NCBI GenBank assembly: GCA_918026815.1
Contig: CAKJVC010000030.1
Coordinates: 1,178,001 to 1,242,000 of the forward strand
DNA length: 64,000 bases
Origin: Chalara sp. BL73
Lineage: Eukaryota > Ascomycota > Leotiomycetes > Helotiales
Direction of reading: 5' to 3'
Below, one piece after another: positions 35,499 to 45,451 of the stretch. The position numbers and the translations under genes were made by a program. Position 1 is the stretch's first letter, and each line of letters begins with the position of its first letter. The notes beneath the pieces were generated by a model. That model was given only the letters and a program-made list of their open reading frames with translations, did not search any database and had not been told where the DNA came from.

Positions 35499-37946
35499 CT
35501 ACTTGGGGATGGTGGTGAATGAAGCGTTTGGTATTGATAGCTTTCTATGTTTCGCTTCTGGACTGGGGGGCATTGAGAGGCTCTGCCAATTAGGCAGCCG
35601 CTTGCCGTCGATTTTGGAAGCTATGGGAATAGCCGGAAATTTTGTTCGTGTAGATGCGGGTGAGGTGGCGAGTACATGATCAGTTGGTGATGTGATGGGC
35701 TGGCTTGAGGAAAAGAAATCAATGACAGCTTCCTCCTTGCCACTCAGGTGAATAGCGATATACCGCCTTTGACCAGGGGTGATGGTATCACTCGCATCAG
35801 GCGTACTGTCATCGGTGAGAGAATCGACATCCGCGTCTGAGCTTTGCGCAGAGTAGGCTGTCTCACCAGCGGATGAATCAGGGAGAAAGTTATCGATAAT
35901 CTTAGGGAAGGGAAATGCGAGGGGTTGAAAGCTTCCATCAGGTCCTGGCGTCTGCGCAGGCGTCCTATGGAAGGGTGTTCCATGACTAGAACGAGGCGCC
36001 GGAAGGGGTGGTATGTATGGTCTCAAGAAACGGGTACTTGATGCTCTCGATGGCCCTATAGATGGCGGCCTCGAGACACTTTGCCTGCTGTTATGAACAT
36101 TTTCATCATCTTCTTCGTTGTCCGAGGACTGCCCGGCAGCGACAGCAGTATCGCTATCCCGCCCTGCCCGTCCAAGTCTCCTGGTATTACCTCGAACACT
36201 GCCTGTAGTCATTCGACGTAAATCAACTTGACTTGGGCTAAAGACCACCCGAGCGCGTAGCTTTTGAACTGCGGCATCTAGCTCTAGCTCGACGGCACAT
36301 CGATTCCGTATCCTGCTCAATTTTGGCCAAGTAGCCCGTTCACCGGAAAGGCATGTCGATACCATAAATTCAGATGTTGGGTTCTTCAGCATCCTTGGGA
36401 AATCCTTGTAATTGATCTCTGGTAGTATCGTAATGTCTCCTGAGTATTTCTGGCTCAATACGGACCGAGCTTTAGTTACCAGATTTGGGAAGATTCCAAG
36501 TTCAGCAAGCATATGCATTCGATGCAAAGCCTCATGCTTAGCAAGATGCGTAAGAGTTTGGACCCAACCCGGTCCAGAATCTCCTTGAACCTCTTTGGCA
36601 ATCGCCTTCTCGTCCTTTGCCAAGAATGGTACAACATGGGGATTAACTTGTGACACAATAAAGTGGTTGACATTAAACATTTCGGCCAAACGAGTCATTG
36701 GAAGGTCATTGTCAACACTTCCATCTATCCAATGCTGTGGCGTCGGATTCCAGGATGAACTCTCTCCCGTGATCGGATTTTTCACCAGAAGTTCGGCCGC
36801 CGAGAAAAGGAATGGCACAGAGCATGAAGCTGCCACAGCAGACCAAATCATTACATTTGGCGCAGTTACATAGTTGAGTAGCCTTGGGAGTTCGTAGACC
36901 GATGCGGAAGAGACGCAAATATTAAGGATCCGCCGCGTCCTATTGTAGGCTTCCTGAAAAGTGATGTCTCCGAGAAGCTCCCTCATCACTCTTTTGAGAT
37001 GCTTAATATCGATCCAGACGCCTTGCGTCAATAATCGTCGCACCCGCTCCAATACGCTTTCCTCGTTATCAGACTCCTCGAAGACTGCCAAGTCACCATA
37101 AGGAAATTCCTCAAGCACTGCGGGTATCTCCTCGTCTGTCCTGGTGCACAAGACGGCACAGACAATGCTACCCGCGGAGGCGCCTGAGATGATCCTGGGT
37201 AATAGTTTTGCCTCGAACAATGCCTTTAGGACTCCCACATGATTCATTCCGAATGTAGCACCCCCACTAAGGAGCAAAGCACTTCTCCCAAAAGCTTGTC
37301 TGGCATAGACTACTTGCTCCATTATATCCTTCGGCCCCATTCCATCCGGCATAGCATGTTTGCTTGTCTGCACCAACGCTCTGATTGTATCCACTGTCGA
37401 GTCAATGTACCTTTCAATCAGATCCTTTGTGCCAATGTGCGTGTGTTTGTAGAGTTGGATATTGTCCATCCCAGCCAGATCTCTGGAAAGCGCGGTCCGC
37501 ACTAGAGACAGCATCCTCTTGACATCACAGTTGATTCGAGCCTCATCCAGCTGTTTCAGGCGCGATTGTAGCAATTCGACATTATATTCAAGCGAATCGA
37601 GGTCATACTTCCAGGACTCGTTGCCCTCGAGGATGTCCAGCTCCTTCGCGGCATCTGCCCACTGTTTCAGATTTCCCGCATTCTTCATCCGCAGAGACAA
37701 AATTTGCCGATTCTCATCCTTTCTTGCCTTAGCTGCCCGTTCTTCCTCGGTCATCCCATCGCGTAGTTGCAAGACTGTGTTGTTCAGTAGGTTCGCAGCA
37801 CTCAGCAGCCCCCAACCCCGAGCCGCCGAGGAGCGCCGGCGCTTGATAATCTCATTGATATTCTTCGAGAGCACCGGCGCTGCAGTCGAGGCTCCATCAT
37901 CGACGCAACCGAGAAGGAGAGCGGGAGTCTTCTGAAGTAGCACCAT
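35499..37946 (-). CDS. Patatin-domain triacylglycerol lipase, TGL4/TGL5-like
   Basis: Intronless, 815 aa from the ATG at 37946. Patatin-type lipases of this group hydrolyse triacylglycerol on lipid droplets in fungi. The N-terminal helical region ends in a patatin core: oxyanion-hole loop LLSGGATFGMNHVGVLK near 230-245, nucleophile elbow ISGASAGSIVCAVL (GxSxG, Ser near 256) and the catalytic Asp in WIDGSVDNDLPM near 407, completing the Ser-Asp dyad. The stretch THIGTKD matches HxxxxD, an acyltransferase-like motif also discussed for yeast Tgl3-5. The last about 250 residues are Ser/Pro/Arg-rich and disordered, with likely phosphorylation sites. Domain order and length match Tgl4/Tgl5 rather than SDP1-type membrane-anchored patatins; the paralogue cannot be settled by eye. 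Confidence 0.85.
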   Translation of the reverse strand: MVLLQKTPALLLGCVDDGASTAAPVLSKNINEIIKRRRSSAARGWGLLSAANLLNNTVLQLRDGMTEEERAAKARKDENRQILSLRMKNAGNLKQWADAAKELDILEGNESWKYDLDSLEYNVELLQSRLKQLDEARINCDVKRMLSLVRTALSRDLAGMDNIQLYKHTHIGTKDLIERYIDSTVDTIRALVQTSKHAMPDGMGPKDIMEQVVYARQAFGRSALLLSGGATFGMNHVGVLKALFEAKLLPRIISGASAGSIVCAVLCTRTDEEIPAVLEEFPYGDLAVFEESDNEESVLERVRRLLTQGVWIDIKHLKRVMRELLGDITFQEAYNRTRRILNICVSSASVYELPRLLNYVTAPNVMIWSAVAASCSVPFLFSAAELLVKNPITGESSSWNPTPQHWIDGSVDNDLPMTRLAEMFNVNHFIVSQVNPHVVPFLAKDEKAIAKEVQGDSGPGWVQTLTHLAKHEALHRMHMLAELGIFPNLVTKARSVLSQKYSGDITILPEINYKDFPRMLKNPTSEFMVSTCLSGERATWPKLSRIRNRCAVELELDAAVQKLRARVVFSPSQVDLRRMTTGSVRGNTRRLGRAGRDSDTAVAAGQSSDNEEDDENVHNSRQSVSRPPSIGPSRASSTRFLRPYIPPLPAPRSSHGTPFHRTPAQTPGPDGSFQPLAFPFPKIIDNFLPDSSAGETAYSAQSSDADVDSLTDDSTPDASDTITPGQRRYIAIHLSGKEEAVIDFFSSSQPITSPTDHVLATSPASTRTKFPAIPIASKIDGKRLPNWQSLSMPPSPEAKHRKLSIPNASFTTIPK

Positions 37947-39490
37947 CGTCTCGGCAACGTAGAGCCATGAACCTAAACCACAGTTGACAGATCTGCGAAC
38001 AGCCCAAACCTCACTTCCTTTCTTTTTTTAAAGCCTACCGGCAGGACCAAGCAAGAGTCTGAACATGATGGCGTGTAGCAGGAGTATATAGACAGATCAT
38101 GGAAGTAGCGGTGGACCTGAATAGCTGACGGTCATGATTTACAGGTACATTATGGGGACGGCGGCCGGGGGGAAACGACCGAAAGTGCAATTTGGTGGGG
38201 TCACACGACCTGAACACGATGGAGTCATCAAATCAGCACTTGAGTCCCGCATTTTACTTGATTCACACGCACACACACACACACTCACTCACACATAATC
38301 AGGCCTTGTCAGGTTTTGGTGTGGATTATTTTCTTTACCGCAGCTGATGGATGATGAGGATAGGTTTTTTTTTTTGGGGAGAGCTGGACGTGGCATGTTG
38401 GGGGTGTGGTGTTTCTCTGTGTCCAACGAGACAACTGCATTCATCTATTTAATAGGGGATTGGATAAAGTAAGGTTATGCAGTGGAACATCATCCTGCAG
38501 CAGGGCGACGTGCCCTGACTCGGACCAGAACCCGCAGCGAAACGTGGGGTTTGCCCTCTTTCAGGTATTCCGATTCCACAATGACTGGATTTGGCACAGT
38601 AGCAGTTTTTGTATGATGCGGTAATGCTTGATATGCTACCCTGAAGGAGCCTACTTCCGGCCTTTGTGGGGTCCCCTCCCTTGAGGACACCGGTACTTAT
38701 TTAGGGCGTTGATGTGCTTACTCAGCTGATATACCTTGCTTCGATTTTGATCGAGCACCTACCCGGGATAATAATAATCATCATAATCATCTCATCGTCA
38801 CTGGACATGTGTTATGCTTGAACCAAAGACAGTTTTCGTGCTGATCCGCCTCTTGCATCCCAATAAGCGCACGGTGAGAGTCATCCCCTCATGCTCAACA
38901 CAATGTGTACCACGAGGCCGATAATGAAACAAGACCGAATGGCTTGTCGTGTGTGGATCTGCGACCTGGCCAATGTTCCGACCCGGTTGTGCGAGACTGA
39001 GCATGAGATGGTTTATATGTGTAACCAGAGGTTAATGAGATGGTGTTGGTATGCTTGGAGGCTGCACATCTTGGCGTCAGTGACAGCATGTGACAGAGGC
39101 GTGGCATCCCGTACCTCAAATCACGGGGTGAAAAGCTTACGAGCTGGTCGAGGTGGTGGACTATCAAATAATACTCATCTGGCTTGGCTTACCGCATGTA
39201 ACTTTGTAGACTCTGGTTTTGAGCATTCCTCACTCCATTCATACCAAGGGAGATCATCTTGCTCACACACACACACACGAAGAAAACGGAATCGCAGTCA
39301 AGGTGCAAATAACATATATTCTATCCGTTCGTAACAAGCAAAAAAGGGGTATCACGCTTAGTTACGTTCAAACGCCGAGTTCCTCTTTCTGAGGCTTAGA
39401 TGCGTCCGACGCCGAGTTCGTAAATGCTCCAATCCGAATTCAATGCAAAACAAACGCTTCTCCCGTCTAAGAATCTTTCCTCCCGGCGCA
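37947..39490. other. Intergenic region with CA microsatellites
   Basis: 1.5 kb between the lipase promoter and the 3' end of the xanthine dioxygenase gene. CA repeats occur at 38269-38284 and 39263-39278. No gene or RNA recognised. Confidence 0.5.
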
Positions 39491-40618
39491 CTAATAGAGC
39501 TTGCCATCTGGCCCCATAACGCCTTCAGAGCTTGCCATGTTGCACTGTCTGAATAACCGCTTCTCTTCCGGTGTAAAGGCTCCCACAACGGTGTGCAGAA
39601 CACCCTGATTGTTGAACAGGACCAAGTCACCCTCAACCCAATCATGAGGATAAACGAATTGTGGCGCGATTCCAGGTCGCTGAAGCCGATGGACCACTTC
39701 TCGAACCTCCTTCAAATCCGTCATCACCTCGCCATTCGGTAGATGAATGGCTCGGACAGCGCTGGGGTGAATGATAACTGCCAAGTTGCCCGTGACTGGA
39801 TTCTTCCAGCACATGGGAAGGATCTTGATGTCTTTCTCGTTGACAGGAGGCAATTCAGAAAGGGGCAGTTCGAGACCATCCGAGACCATGCCCAGGCCGT
39901 CTGAGCGAGATTGGGCTGGGGACATCCAGATGTATGGATGGGGCGCATACTCGACTTTAGCATTGCGGACGAATTCCTTGTCTTCTTCGCTCAACAAATT
40001 GTACATGTTTTGTCCAGAAACAAAAGCTGTTGTTCCCAGAGGTACATCGAGCTCATCTCCGGTTCCGTCATCGTATCGTAGTGTTTGGCGCCTGCCCTGA
40101 GGGACCTTGACGGCCATGAGCGAAGTAACCTTGGGTGGGTTGAGTGCATACAATGCTGCATCAATGTGCCAGCGGAAGAACCTTGTGCTCGACAAGTCGT
40201 CCTCCTCTGGAATAGCAGTTTTGTGAAATTTCTTGTGGTGCGGGTGCTTGAGGGTAATGCCCTTCAGCCCCTCATATTCTTCATAGTAACCATTCCCAAT
40301 AACTTGAACCTGGGGTTGATGCGGAATTGTCTTCAGATCAGGGTGCAGCACGGATCGCTTCGCATCGAGGGTCTTTCCATGGCCATAGTTTTCTGAAGCA
40401 GGGTCAAATCTGCGAGTCAGCTCAAATTGAGCCTTAGGTGAAAGACCATTTTGATTCTTGAGGACTACCACATGATGATAGTACAAAGCATTTCGGATCG
40501 TATCGAAGTCTTCGTCGCTGAGAGTTTCGAGGTTGACGTTATCGATCTCAACCCCAAAGTCTACCGCCGAAGTAGAGGGGACGGGGATGGGGCGGACGTC
40601 CAGAATTTTGACTGTCAT
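39491..40618 (-). CDS. xanA: Alpha-ketoglutarate-dependent xanthine dioxygenase
   Basis: Fe(II)/2-oxoglutarate oxygenase of the TauD/TfdA fold that oxidises xanthine to urate, the fungal alternative to xanthine dehydrogenase. Intronless; I start at the ATG at 40618 (375 aa) because the longer open frame upstream has no ATG. Motifs: VVVLKNQNGLSPKAQ, RFDPASENYGHGKTLDAKRS, the metal-binding HxD in FRWHIDAAL near residue 152, QTLRYDDGTGDELDVPLGTT, and the distal His (GVLHTVVGAF, near 341) plus RLFRQCN, whose Arg binds 2-oxoglutarate. The long RxxLHPDLKTIPHQPQVQV block is characteristic of XanA. In Aspergillus nidulans xanA is induced through UaY and AreA, and sites resembling theirs lie upstream. 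Confidence 0.9.
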   Translation of the reverse strand: MTVKILDVRPIPVPSTSAVDFGVEIDNVNLETLSDEDFDTIRNALYYHHVVVLKNQNGLSPKAQFELTRRFDPASENYGHGKTLDAKRSVLHPDLKTIPHQPQVQVIGNGYYEEYEGLKGITLKHPHHKKFHKTAIPEEDDLSSTRFFRWHIDAALYALNPPKVTSLMAVKVPQGRRQTLRYDDGTGDELDVPLGTTAFVSGQNMYNLLSEEDKEFVRNAKVEYAPHPYIWMSPAQSRSDGLGMVSDGLELPLSELPPVNEKDIKILPMCWKNPVTGNLAVIIHPSAVRAIHLPNGEVMTDLKEVREVVHRLQRPGIAPQFVYPHDWVEGDLVLFNNQGVLHTVVGAFTPEEKRLFRQCNMASSEGVMGPDGKLY

Positions 40619-40675
40619 TATTCTTTTCGTACGCTTCTCTTTGTGACAGAGGTAAATGACTGATTCTGGTGTGAA

Positions 40676-40877
40676 AGATAGGTATGAGCAGAAGTAGACG
40701 GTTAGTGGGGTCAGCAACTTATATACATCCACCTCAAAGGCTGCCGGCCACCACCGCCGGCATCCTCCATCCAACGATCCATAGTGACCCACCGAAGTAC
40801 GCTCTTAAGGCAATTATCATAGCCTATGGTTTTGCTGTTGACCAACCATTTCTTTGGCTCCGGCCCATTCCTTATCA
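40676..40877. promoter_or_regulatory. Cluster of AreA-type HGATAR sites and one CGG-N6-CCG site upstream of xanA
   Basis: AGATAG at 40676-40681 (plus) and TGATAA on the minus strand at 40814-40819 and 40872-40877 match the nitrogen regulator AreA site. CGG-N6-CCG at 40745-40756 has the spacing of the Zn2Cys6 purine regulator UaY (consensus TCGG-N6-CCGA); only the inner CGG/CCG match. Individually each motif is common, so the grouping 60-260 bp upstream of xanA is the support. Confidence 0.4.
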
Positions 40878-41670
40878 AGATGTGGCAGGTGGCGGAACTG
40901 TCCGAGGCCCTCGATTATGTAAGCGACCTAGTCAAAGGTTCAATTGACCGTCTCCGTGGAGGTAATTGCACTCAAAACAAGACCTTACCAATATCATATC
41001 TGCAGTATCTGTCAAAATTCCGAGCATTGAACTTGTCTGCGACAGAGTTGCGCTTCTGTGGTTACCGAGTTTGCTCGTCGTCGAGCTCTGATATTCGCAT
41101 CCTCTTGTCTTTGGTCAAGGCTGCCCCATGTCCACTGCAGGAAAGATGTGGTGCGGCTCCTTCCGAAATATCCGATTTCGTTAACATAATATTAGTATAT
41201 TGTAAAGCTATATGATTTCCATATTCTCCGGCTTCATTGGCTTCACCTATTGACCATTGTTCGCTCCAGCAAAGCCACCAGTCATCAGCTAGTTTCGGCT
41301 GCACTCAGCGGCTCTCATGGCCATGCTTGCACCATGGCTTCGAGTGTTCATTTGGGGCCGCGGTACAGTTCCAGATATTCCAGACCGGCTTTGCTTACAG
41401 CTCTTGAAATTTTCTTGATTCGGCCTGAGCGATCTGTCAGCAAGTACGGTTTCTATACCCTGGCCAGGAAGATTTGGCCGAAAGTTGTCATGCTGTAGAT
41501 CTGGGTAAAGTCCTCGGTCATGACAGCCCCAAGAGGGTAGGCATGGAGTAACACTGCGCTGTGAACTATGTATCAGTCTGTAAAGAACCTGACTTGCATC
41601 TTGACATGATGTGGTCCCAGCCTTCTTGCATCCCCATGTCCGACCAGTATCTAATCGCTTTCACTCCATA
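40878..41670. other. Intergenic region upstream of xanA
   Basis: No gene supported. A minus-strand stretch at about 41290-41560 reads like possible coding relic (for example LLHAYPLGAVMTEDF) but is interrupted by stops, and I cannot name a family. Confidence 0.4.
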
Positions 41671-42036
41671 TTATGCAGGCAAGTCTTCGGCTGGTTTCGC
41701 ATGGGCATCTGGTGCCTGTGTGAGATAGTTGATAAGATGATTGGCTGCTTTGACAGCTAATTTGCGGGTAGTCGCAGTTCCAGTGCCTACATATGTTGTC
41801 AGTAATGGCTCAGCCTCGATGGGAAAACCAAGATTGGATGGTCCTACGTTTTGCGGAGTCCACGATGATGGCAATTGTGCTTTTGTACACTCCCTGAATG
41901 ACAGGTAGTGTTCCTGGAGCCACCAGATCCAAAACCCTTGCATGAGAAAGAGTTCATTCTTAAACTGCCACATGCGCAACCGTGCAGGGCTTTGACGGAG
42001 CCGAAAGAATCTGCTCAAGATGCTGGGAAAAGACAT
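41671..42036 (-). CDS. Unknown 121-aa protein
   Basis: Intronless frame from the ATG at 42036. It begins with a basic, hydrophobic region (SILSRFFRLRQSPARLRMWQ) that could be a mitochondrial presequence, then an aromatic patch FWIWWLQEHYLSF, a polar middle and a helical end KLAVKAANHLINYL. No stop or frame problem, but no family comes to mind. Coding status rests on the ATG, the amino acid composition and length. Confidence 0.45.
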   Translation of the reverse strand: MSFPSILSRFFRLRQSPARLRMWQFKNELFLMQGFWIWWLQEHYLSFRECTKAQLPSSWTPQNVGPSNLGFPIEAEPLLTTYVGTGTATTRKLAVKAANHLINYLTQAPDAHAKPAEDLPA

Positions 42037-42617
42037 TGTAACTTCTACACGGCATTACCCGATTATAGATACCACTACTTTTCAATCAAGCTCCTGAACT
42101 ACAATTAATATATTCTACAATGGCAAAATCCGAGTGAGAGCCCAAGCTCGTTTATGGGACGAAAGTAACACGTTTACCGCTCGCGGTGGCAGGTTCTAAA
42201 AGAAACCTGTTTAGGAGCTGAATTGGGTCCGAATAACTTCTAATGCACTGCTCCTAACCTTATTGCATTGAAGAGAGCAAGCTACAACCTGATCTTTCAG
42301 TTTATTGTTCACCTGATAATTTCGCCTGCGCCACAGCAGGGAGCTCGGCTCGCACAGGGGAAGGCTCTCGCTTCGGGAAGGGGGGTGGCGCACACCTATG
42401 TGAAACATCCGCGAACCATTTAAGTGCAAACATATCACCTGGGCACGAGAAGGAACTGTTATGGCGTGTTATTCTCAGTCTTGGTGTAGGTCACTTCATC
42501 ATAGCAGCGATGAAAGCTTGTAAATAAAGACTGAGAGTTTCAATTGGTGCTAGTACCGTTGACCTCCCGCGTCCTCCCGTGGTCACTCACTTCACAGCGT
42601 ACGTCCCGTCAGCCAAA
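42037..42617. other. Short intergenic stretch
   Basis: Between two minus-strand genes; nothing identifiable. Confidence 0.4.
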
Positions 42618-43378
42618 TTATGATCCCTGGCAGTAGCAGCCGATATCTAGGCATTGGTAAGTCCAGTGACGTTGCTTAACCTCTCCAAGAGCATCGTAAA
42701 AGTCCTCCAGATCATCGTCCTCAGATTCGTCCTCAGGTTCGTCCTCGGATTTGTCCATGGATTCGTCCTCGTCACCGCCAGTTTCAGCTGGATCGGCTGA
42801 CTTGGGATTGAACTTGGATCTACGCGCCCCACGCTTAAGACGTGCCTTAGAGGATGGCTTGACACTGAATGGCTCTGCCCGAGGTCCCTTGTAGTGCAAT
42901 TTTCGGGCCTCGGTGATGGGGTTCAGAAGGCGACGGGCCTCTCGAAAAGACTCCTGTTCACTGTAAGTGTCCCTGACTAGGAAGTTGTACATTAGTGGGT
43001 ATTACATAGACTTCCTCAGAGGTGAGTCCAGTCTCAGCTCCAATCTCCTTGCACTGCTTGGCAGTTGGGTTTCTGACTCCTTTCTCCCAGTGGACCCTTA
43101 ATTGACGGCGTTGCTCGGGTGTCCGACGGGTTGCCTTGCCTCGCTAATATTGCGCCATGTGAGCTTTTGTTCTTTGTAAGAGTATGTGTAAATGGGCATA
43201 CCTTAGTACCATCGCGTGCATCCTTTGCTGGTGCTGATTTTGTATCGCCTTTGCGGGGCTGAACAAGGTATGCGTTAGCTTAGCTTTACTGAAATTGCTG
43301 TCGAGTTGGATGGCTTCATACGTTTGATGCGTTACTCTTAGCAGCGCGGCGTGCGCCGGCTTGGGTTGGTTGCTTCAT
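42618..43378 (-). CDS. Small basic/acidic protein with a homeodomain-like helical region
   Basis: Four exons: 43322-43378, 43202-43258, 43006-43143 and 42618-42953; introns of 60-63, 58 and 52 bp, all phase 0; 195 aa. Exons 1-2 encode a Lys/Arg/Ala-rich N-terminus. Exon 3 (TRRTPEQRRQLRVHWEKG then PTAKQCKEIGAETGLTSEEV) shows the three-helix pattern of a homeodomain, but helix 3 after the intron reads ESFREARRLL instead of the WFxNxR recognition helix. So it may be a diverged DNA-binding fold or only look-alike helices. The C-terminal half has Arg-rich stretches, then a run of acidic EDEPEDESEDD-type repeats ending in a Trp/Cys tail. Likely nuclear; no known orthologue assigned. Confidence 0.6.
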
Positions 43379-45451
43379 TCCTCTCCTCATACTTCTGTTC
43401 TGAAGTTGTTGGCAGAGAATTGATTCAGAATGTGAGGGAAGCAGGAAAAAAAATTGTGGAGAGGAAGTGACGAGGTAATAACAAGAAAATTAAGCGCCAA
43501 GTTGATAGCAACGCGGCTATAATCATAACTTAGTCGGGTAATATCAATGCATACCTTAATGTGTGCCCAAATATAGTTAGTTAATTCTGGAGAAGCGTCT
43601 GAATAACTTGACCTCAGTGGCACGACGTCGTTGATGCATCCGGCTCCCATCTCACCTCTCACGAATAGACATATACTATCCAATTAATAGTGCCATGTAT
43701 CAACCTGTTCAGGGTATAAACATTCAAGGATCACCTCTTGCTCCTGTTTATTCCACAAAATGTCAGACATTTCTCTTCCATTCATTATAGGCAGTCAGAT
43801 TCACACTTTTGCACTTCTTTGCTGACAGGCTTTCCATGTTACGCAGCGTATATCTAACCTATGCTCCGTTCTATATTGGCTCTCTATCCGGGAAGAAGAA
43901 TTTTCTGTTCCATGTCAAATGGCAGTACTATCCGCTATTTTGAAGGAACCATATGGATCTAGCAGGTTGAAGTCTATCGACTCGAAGGAGAGTGTTCCCT
44001 TAAGTATTTGGCTAACATCCTACCTCTCTCCGTAGTTCCTCATCCTTCGCCATAGACCGACCACAGCAAGTCCTGTCCGATACGCAAGCGCTTATCCTTT
44101 GAAACCCAAGAGCAAAACTAATAGTTGAAATTGGATCGACCGGGCGGTACATAACCGACCATTCAACAACCATAAAAAGGTCAAAAACGAGTATATGGAA
44201 GAAAGTGCCTCTCTGGAATGAAGCATACAGCAGTCACCAAACGAGGCGAGATCGGCGGACGGTTAGCCTCAACGACCCGAGGAAGTCAGGGTATAACCCC
44301 ATATCTTATCTGCTTGGAGACAACGACCGAACAATATACAGCGCTAATCTCGGTGAGCAAGCCACAATTAAAGCTTCCAATGCAGGGCGTGCTGCAAAGG
44401 AGGCGCTACTCCTCGATGTCCGTTAAGGAATCCTTTTATATGAGGTTAGATCTCGCTAGTACTACCCATCAGAACAGGCTGCCAAGAAACACTCGCAGCT
44501 TTTACACGAGCGAGAGAAGGCTCTCAGTATTCAGGATACAATTTTGCAGGCATGAATTGGTTGGCTCTAGAAGTAGAGATGTCTTTGGCGAAGGCATTGC
44601 TACATCAAGTCAGACCGGGAGAGGCAGCGCGTCACTAATCAAGATTACCAGACCCCGCAGAGGAAAATGGTGAAATGGCTGTATATAACGAGTATCCTGA
44701 ACTTGAGAGTTAGCCTGGATTCAAGGGCTGGCCCGGTAATGGCACTTATGGCCTGGTGGCATACAAGTATATTGAGAGTTGAAGGCCCATCGACTTGACG
44801 ACCAGCATAGAAGCTGTGGGATTAACTTAAATCTCATTCTGAAGCCCGCACTCTGGCTAAGTCATCGAGCAGATTGGGTAATAAACATGGACGTTGGTAT
44901 CTACGTGTATATCGCATGGATTGTGGTTGAATATCCCCAGAGCGTGATGCTCGAATGAAAGACCACAGCTGGATATCGAAATCATGCCCAGTCTAATCCA
45001 TAGCCCCGCACTAAGGCCATTGGTAGTTGCCATAATAAAGCATAGAGGACGTATCTTGGTTCCATTAGCCGCTTTCGTTTCATGCGCATCATTTAGTTGG
45101 AAATTTAAATTTCAGTCATGTGTGCCGAAGGCATATAACAAAGTTTATACCGATTGCCTCGTGTCAGGTACTTATGAGAAATGGAAATAATAAATAACAT
45201 ATCAATATCCAATCCATTGTAGGCTTTAAGCTCCAGCCACTTTGGTCCAATTCTATCATGTCTATTCAAACACATCTACGCCATATATACATTGCACTGG
45301 GCATCGCGGTATGGATTAATATTTGTTGTGTATATCGTAAGAAATCACCCAAAACACCTGAACACCATAGCATCCGCCAATTTTCCATTCGGTCTCGTGC
45401 CGAATCCGTACATGCAACAATTATTACACTGCCACATCCATGCCAGACAAG
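43379..45451. other. Two-kilobase gap without a supportable gene
   Basis: Contains overlapping short frames around 44205-44673 (one 151-aa frame with a true ATG at 44218) and 44984-45190. None has a domain I know or convincing coding character. Possibly the 3' flank of the kinase-vWA gene plus degenerate sequence. Confidence 0.4.

Noticed and set aside
40619..40792. N-terminal extension of the xanthine dioxygenase frame
   Set aside because: No ATG in it, and the family begins near MTVKILDVRPIPVPS.
41290..41560. Minus-strand coding-like relic
   Set aside because: Broken by stops and I cannot name a family.
44205..44673. Overlapping plus-strand frames of 73 and 151 codons
   Set aside because: No domain, no splice support, and two overlapping frames argue against coding.
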